From Mxb001 sp046046455 (GTDB taxonomy: Bacteria; Actinomycetota; Actinomycetes; S36-B12), in contig JBJOJS010000091.1 of NCBI GenBank assembly GCA_046046455.1, positions 1-17,171 on the forward strand: a stretch of DNA of 17,171 nucleotides, read 5' to 3'. The notes beneath the pieces were generated by a model that was not told the origin of the DNA, did not search any database, and worked only from the letters and a program-made list of their open reading frames with translations. Each line of letters opens with the position of its first letter. The first letter of the stretch is position 1. Below are positions 14,362 through 17,171 of this stretch, piece by piece. The position numbers and the translations under genes were made by a program.

Positions 14362-15531
14362 TCAGCCACGCAGGAGCGATCGGGCCATGACCAGCCGCTG
14401 GATCTCGTTGGTGCCCTCGTAGATCTGCGTGATCTTGGCATCGCGCATATAGCGCTCCACCGGGTAGTCGCGGGTGTATCCGTTTCCGCCGAAGACCTGC
14501 ACGGCATCGATCGTGACGTCCATGGCTACGTCCGACGCGTAGGCCTTGGCCGCGGCCCCGAAGAAGGACAGGTCTGCGTCGCCGCGTTCGCTCTTGCCCG
14601 CTGCGCGGTAGACGAGCGAACGTGCAGCCTCCAGCTTCATCGCCATGTCGGCGAGCATGAACTGGATGCCCTGGAACGAGCCGATCGACTTGCCGAACTG
14701 CTCCCGCTCCTTGGCGTAGGCAACGGCGGCGTCGAGCGCACCCTGGGCGATGCCGAGAGCCTGCGCCCCGATCGTGATACGCGTGTGGTCGAGGGTCGTC
14801 ATCGCGGTGCGGAAGCCCGTGCCGGGCTCGCCCACGATGCGATCCCCGGGCAGGCGCACATTGTCGAAGAGCACCTCGCGCGTGGGCGAGCCGTGGATGC
14901 CCAGTTTGCGCTCGGGTGCGCCGAAGGAGACTCCTTCGTCCTCGCGATGGACCACGAAGGCCGAGATCCCCTTGGCACCTGCATCGGGATCGGTCTTGGC
15001 GAGCACGGTGTAGTACTGCGCGACTCCCGCGCCCGTGATCCAGCTCTTCTGGCCGTTGAGGATCCAGTCGTCGCCGTCACGGACCGCGCGCGTCTTCATC
15101 GCGGCGGAGTCGCTGCCGGACTCGCGCTCGGAGAGGCAGTAGGCGAACATCGCCTCCCCGCTCGCCACGGGAGGCAGGTAGCGACGCAGGAGGTCGTCGT
15201 CGCCCGCCACCATGAGGGGCATCGTGCCGAGTTTGCTGCCCGCCGGAATCAGCGAGCTTGAGGCGCATACGCGCGCGATCTCCTCGATGATCAGGCAGAC
15301 CGCGAGTGCGTCACCGCCCTGCCCGCCGTACTCCTCGGGGATGTGCAGCGCGTGGAAGCCGGAGGAGACGAGGGCGTCGTACACGTCGTACGGGAACTCG
15401 CCGGTCTCGTCGATTTCCGCGGCGCGGGGTGCGATCTTGTCCTCGGCGAGACCGCGCACCACCTCGCGCAGCTCGCGATGCTCCTCGGGCAGGTCGAAGG
15501 CACCGAAATCGGTATGGGGCGTGAGCGCCAC
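14362..15531 (-). CDS. Acyl-CoA dehydrogenase
   Basis: The 389-residue flavoenzyme oxidises acyl-CoA to trans-2-enoyl-CoA. Visible signatures are IPEEYGGQGGD near the N-terminus, the FAD/substrate motif AYCLSERESGSD, WILNGQKSWITGAG, then FGGNGYTRDYPVERYMRDAK and IYEGTNEIQ at the C-terminus. E372 in YEGT occupies the position of the catalytic base of short- and medium-chain enzymes. The length fits that family. The chosen start is GTG at 15531, with GGGAGG 6 nt upstream. The frame is open to 15573, but the extra 14 residues are not family-like. The thioesterase follows after 1 nt, so both are one operon, probably in fatty-acid or branched-chain acyl-CoA breakdown. I recall similar acyl-CoA dehydrogenase genes (fadE25-like) near the LCP/GT region in mycobacteria, which may be a conserved neighbourhood. 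Confidence 0.95.
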   Translation of the reverse strand: MALTPHTDFGAFDLPEEHRELREVVRGLAEDKIAPRAAEIDETGEFPYDVYDALVSSGFHALHIPEEYGGQGGDALAVCLIIEEIARVCASSSLIPAGSKLGTMPLMVAGDDDLLRRYLPPVASGEAMFAYCLSERESGSDSAAMKTRAVRDGDDWILNGQKSWITGAGVAQYYTVLAKTDPDAGAKGISAFVVHREDEGVSFGAPERKLGIHGSPTREVLFDNVRLPGDRIVGEPGTGFRTAMTTLDHTRITIGAQALGIAQGALDAAVAYAKEREQFGKSIGSFQGIQFMLADMAMKLEAARSLVYRAAGKSERGDADLSFFGAAAKAYASDVAMDVTIDAVQVFGGNGYTRDYPVERYMRDAKITQIYEGTNEIQRLVMARSLLRG

Positions 15532-15537
15532 GATGGT

Positions 15538-15543
15538 CCTCCC
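15538..15543 (-). promoter_or_regulatory. Shine-Dalgarno GGGAGG fixing the acyl-CoA dehydrogenase start
   Basis: GGGAGG on the minus strand lies 6 nt before the GTG at 15531. It falls within the longer open frame, which rules against the upstream start. Confidence 0.75.
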
Positions 15544-15591
15544 TGTTGAGGCCCGACGCGTAGGTGGAGGCACCTCCGACGGGCCACCCCG

Positions 15592-15597
15592 AGCCTA
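15592..15597 (-). promoter_or_regulatory. Putative -10 box (TAGGCT) of the acyl-CoA dehydrogenase operon
   Basis: TAGGCT on the minus strand would give a start near 15585 and a leader of about 54 nt carrying the Shine-Dalgarno sequence. The hexamer is identical to those proposed for the CPBP and UDP-glucose dehydrogenase genes. Confidence 0.45.
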
Positions 15598-15629
15598 TCG
15601 GCGCCCTCCGGAAGGACCACCGCGACGAC

Positions 15630-15635
15630 TAGGCT
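15630..15635 (+). promoter_or_regulatory. Putative -10 box (TAGGCT) for leaderless UDP-glucose dehydrogenase
   Basis: TAGGCT is followed by 7 nt and the GTG at 15643. This supports the GTG over the in-frame ATG at 15649 as the true start. Confidence 0.55.
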
Positions 15636-15642
15636 CGCGGGC

Positions 15643-16944
15643 GTGCGCATGAGCGTGGTGGGGACGGGCTACCTGGGGGCGACCCATGCGGCCTGCATGG
15701 CCGAGCTCGGGCATGACGTGGTCGGCGTCGACAGCGACCCGGCCAAGGTCGCGGCGCTCGCCTCGGGCCGGGTGCCCTTCTGGGAGCCGGGACTCGACGA
15801 GGTGCTGCAGCGCGGTCTGGCGTCGGGGCGGCTGCGCTTCACCACGGATCCCGCCGATGCCGCAGGAGCAAGGGTCCACTTCGTATGCGTGGGCACGCCG
15901 CAGCGCTCCGACTCTCCTGCGGCAGATCTCAGCCAGGTGTACGGCGCGGTGGATGCCCTCATGCCGCTGCTCGACGCCGATGCACTACTCGTGGGCAAGT
16001 CGACGGTGCCGGTCGGCACAGCGGCGATGATCGCCGAGCGCGTGCGTGGGACGGGTGCGCATGTCGCGTGGAATCCGGAGTTCCTGCGCGAGGGCCACGC
16101 TGTCGAGGACACCCTGCGCCCCGATCGGCTCGTCTTCGGCGTCAGGGATGCCGCTGACGAGGCGGTGCTACGCGAGGTGTACGCCGCACTGCTCGCCGGG
16201 GGCACCCCACTGCTCGTCACGGACTTCGCCACTGCGGAGCTGGTCAAGGTCTCGGCCAATGCCTTCCTCGCCACCAAGATCTCCTTCATCAATGCGATGG
16301 CCGAGGTCTGCGAGGCCACCGGTGGCGACATCGTCACCCTCTCCGCCGCCCTCGGCATGGACCCGCGCATCGGCCCGCAGTTCCTGCGGGCCGGCCTGGG
16401 TTTCGGAGGCGGCTGCCTGCCCAAGGACATTCGCGCGTTCATGGCGCGCGCGGGCGAGCTCGGGGTCGACGAGGCGCTGATGTTCCTGCGCGACATCGAC
16501 GACATCAACATTCGCAGGCGCCAGCACACCGTCGACCTCGCTGTCGAGGCCATGGGCGGCGACGCGACCGGCCGCCGGGTCGCGGTGTGGGGCGCGGCGT
16601 TCAAGCCCGACAGCGACGACGTACGCGACTCCCCCGCCCTGCACGTCGCAGCCGCACTGCATGACGCGGGGGCGACCGTCACGGTCCACGATCCGCGCGC
16701 CGTCGACAACGCGCGCAGGCTCTTCCCTCAACTCGAGTACGCCGACTCTCCCATCGACGCCGCACGCGATGCCGACGTCGTCCTGCTGCTCACCGAGTGG
16801 TCCGACTATCGCGACCTCGACCCGTCGAGCGTCACCCCCGTGGTGCGCCAGGCATCGCTGATCGACGCCCGCAATGCCCTCGATGTCGCCCGCTGGCGTG
16901 CGGCCGGCTGGACCTACCGCGCGCTCGGGCGCCCCGCCTCCTAG
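15643..16944 (+). CDS. ugd: UDP-glucose 6-dehydrogenase (UDP-glucose/GDP-mannose dehydrogenase family)
   Basis: The 433-residue cytosolic enzyme oxidises UDP-glucose to UDP-glucuronate using two NAD+. The Rossmann motif GTGYLG is at residues 7-12, followed by the VGVDSD segment (27-32) and CVGTPQ (82-87). KSTVPVGT (119-126), NPEFLREG (144-151) and K202 in ELVKVSANAF contribute to substrate binding. C258 in GFGGGCLPKD is the catalytic cysteine. The C-terminal domain has AFKPDSDDVRDSP (319-331). Length and all motifs fit bacterial Ugd/TuaD; UDP-ManNAc dehydrogenase is a less likely alternative. GTG at 15643 is preferred because of the -10 box 7 nt upstream. It would supply glucuronate for a wall or capsular polymer, in line with the LCP and GT2 genes nearby. 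It is divergent from the acyl-CoA dehydrogenase. Confidence 0.95.
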   Translation: MRMSVVGTGYLGATHAACMAELGHDVVGVDSDPAKVAALASGRVPFWEPGLDEVLQRGLASGRLRFTTDPADAAGARVHFVCVGTPQRSDSPAADLSQVYGAVDALMPLLDADALLVGKSTVPVGTAAMIAERVRGTGAHVAWNPEFLREGHAVEDTLRPDRLVFGVRDAADEAVLREVYAALLAGGTPLLVTDFATAELVKVSANAFLATKISFINAMAEVCEATGGDIVTLSAALGMDPRIGPQFLRAGLGFGGGCLPKDIRAFMARAGELGVDEALMFLRDIDDINIRRRQHTVDLAVEAMGGDATGRRVAVWGAAFKPDSDDVRDSPALHVAAALHDAGATVTVHDPRAVDNARRLFPQLEYADSPIDAARDADVVLLLTEWSDYRDLDPSSVTPVVRQASLIDARNALDVARWRAAGWTYRALGRPAS

Positions 16945-16981
16945 GGGGCAGGGCCCGCGTCGTCATCGCCATTTCCGGCGG

Positions 16982-17019
16982 CTTATCGACACTTCTCCGC
17001 ACCCGGAAGTCTCGATAAG
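16982..17019. terminator. Inverted repeat between convergent ugd and CoA-binding genes
   Basis: CTTATCGA (16982-16989) and TCGATAAG (17012-17019) form an 8-bp stem. After a C/C mismatch it continues with ACTTC/GAAGT around a 10-nt loop. It lies between two convergent stop codons, which suits a bidirectional terminator. No T-run is present. The rest of the 111-bp gap shows nothing I can name. Confidence 0.5.
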
Positions 17020-17055
17020 GCCGGCCAAATGACTCCAGCGGCGGGAGTGGCTCGG

Positions 17056-17171
17056 CTAGCCGGCCCGCCAGACGATCGCCGGGCAGTTGTCCATGACGAC
17101 CTCCAGGCCCGCGCCGATCGCGCGTTGGGCCGCGGCCTCGTCGATGACCCCGAGTTGCATCCAGACGGCCC
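17056..17171 (-). CDS. CoA-binding (CoA_binding_2, YccU-like) protein, partial C-terminus
   Basis: Only the last 38 residues lie in the window. They read AVWMQLGVIDEAAAQRAIG, followed by AGLEVVMDNCPAIVWRAG and a TAG stop. The WxQLGV...AxxAGLxVVMDxCP pattern is the conserved C-terminal end of small CoA_binding_2 (YccU-like) proteins, which have a Rossmann fold and bind CoA; their cellular role is poorly known. The full protein is usually about 140 residues, so roughly 100 are missing beyond the right edge. Confidence 0.85.
   Translation of the reverse strand, partial: AVWMQLGVIDEAAAQRAIGAGLEVVMDNCPAIVWRAG

Noticed and set aside
14361..14507. N-terminal extension of the thioesterase
   Set aside because: The extension lies inside the acyl-CoA dehydrogenase coding region, is Arg/Ser-rich, and the family's domain starts after the ATG at 14360.

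Overview
The window is high-GC, densely packed chromosome from an actinobacterium (Actinomycetota), probably an environmental or uncultured lineage. The evidence is the gene content: a DUF3263 protein, a TIGR03089 protein, a SpoIID/PGRP amidase fusion, an LCP protein with a LytR_C domain, and a groEL without groES under CIRCE/HrcA-type control. Many genes also have TANNNT -10 boxes only 6-7 nt upstream of the start codon, as in leaderless actinobacterial transcripts. Genus-level placement is not possible from the sequence alone. I see no rRNA, tRNA, CRISPR array, transposase, integrase or phage gene.

Layout. 1-1425: a partial DUF2461 gene, then one AbiEi-like/DUF559-like nuclease gene bracketed by two nearly identical 64-66 bp palindromic repeats. 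1426-3342: groEL, with two palindromes after its stop and a tandem CIRCE operator over its promoter. 3343-5941: a small four-helix membrane protein, a DUF3263 protein, a potassium channel and a CPBP-family membrane protease; the last two form an operon. 5971-6949: a TIGR03089 protein translationally linked to an 83-residue protein in which serine occupies every third residue from 6 to 69. 6946-13814: cell-envelope genes (a large secreted PGRP/SpoIID protein, an LCP ligase, a membrane-anchored methyltransferase and a family 2 glycosyltransferase). 13827-15531: an acyl-CoA thioesterase and an acyl-CoA dehydrogenase as a tight pair. 15643-17171: UDP-glucose 6-dehydrogenase and the C-terminal end of a CoA-binding protein.

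How the genes fit together. LCP, GT2, methyltransferase, UDP-glucose dehydrogenase and the PGRP/SpoIID protein suggest synthesis of a wall polysaccharide, its attachment to peptidoglycan, and wall remodelling. From memory, a TIGR03089 gene also sits beside an LCP gene in mycobacteria. No intergenic gap exceeds about 211 bp. The most unusual items are the Ser-triplet protein, the palindrome-bracketed nuclease gene, and the compact divergent leaderless promoters, one pair of which shares two bases of its -10 boxes.
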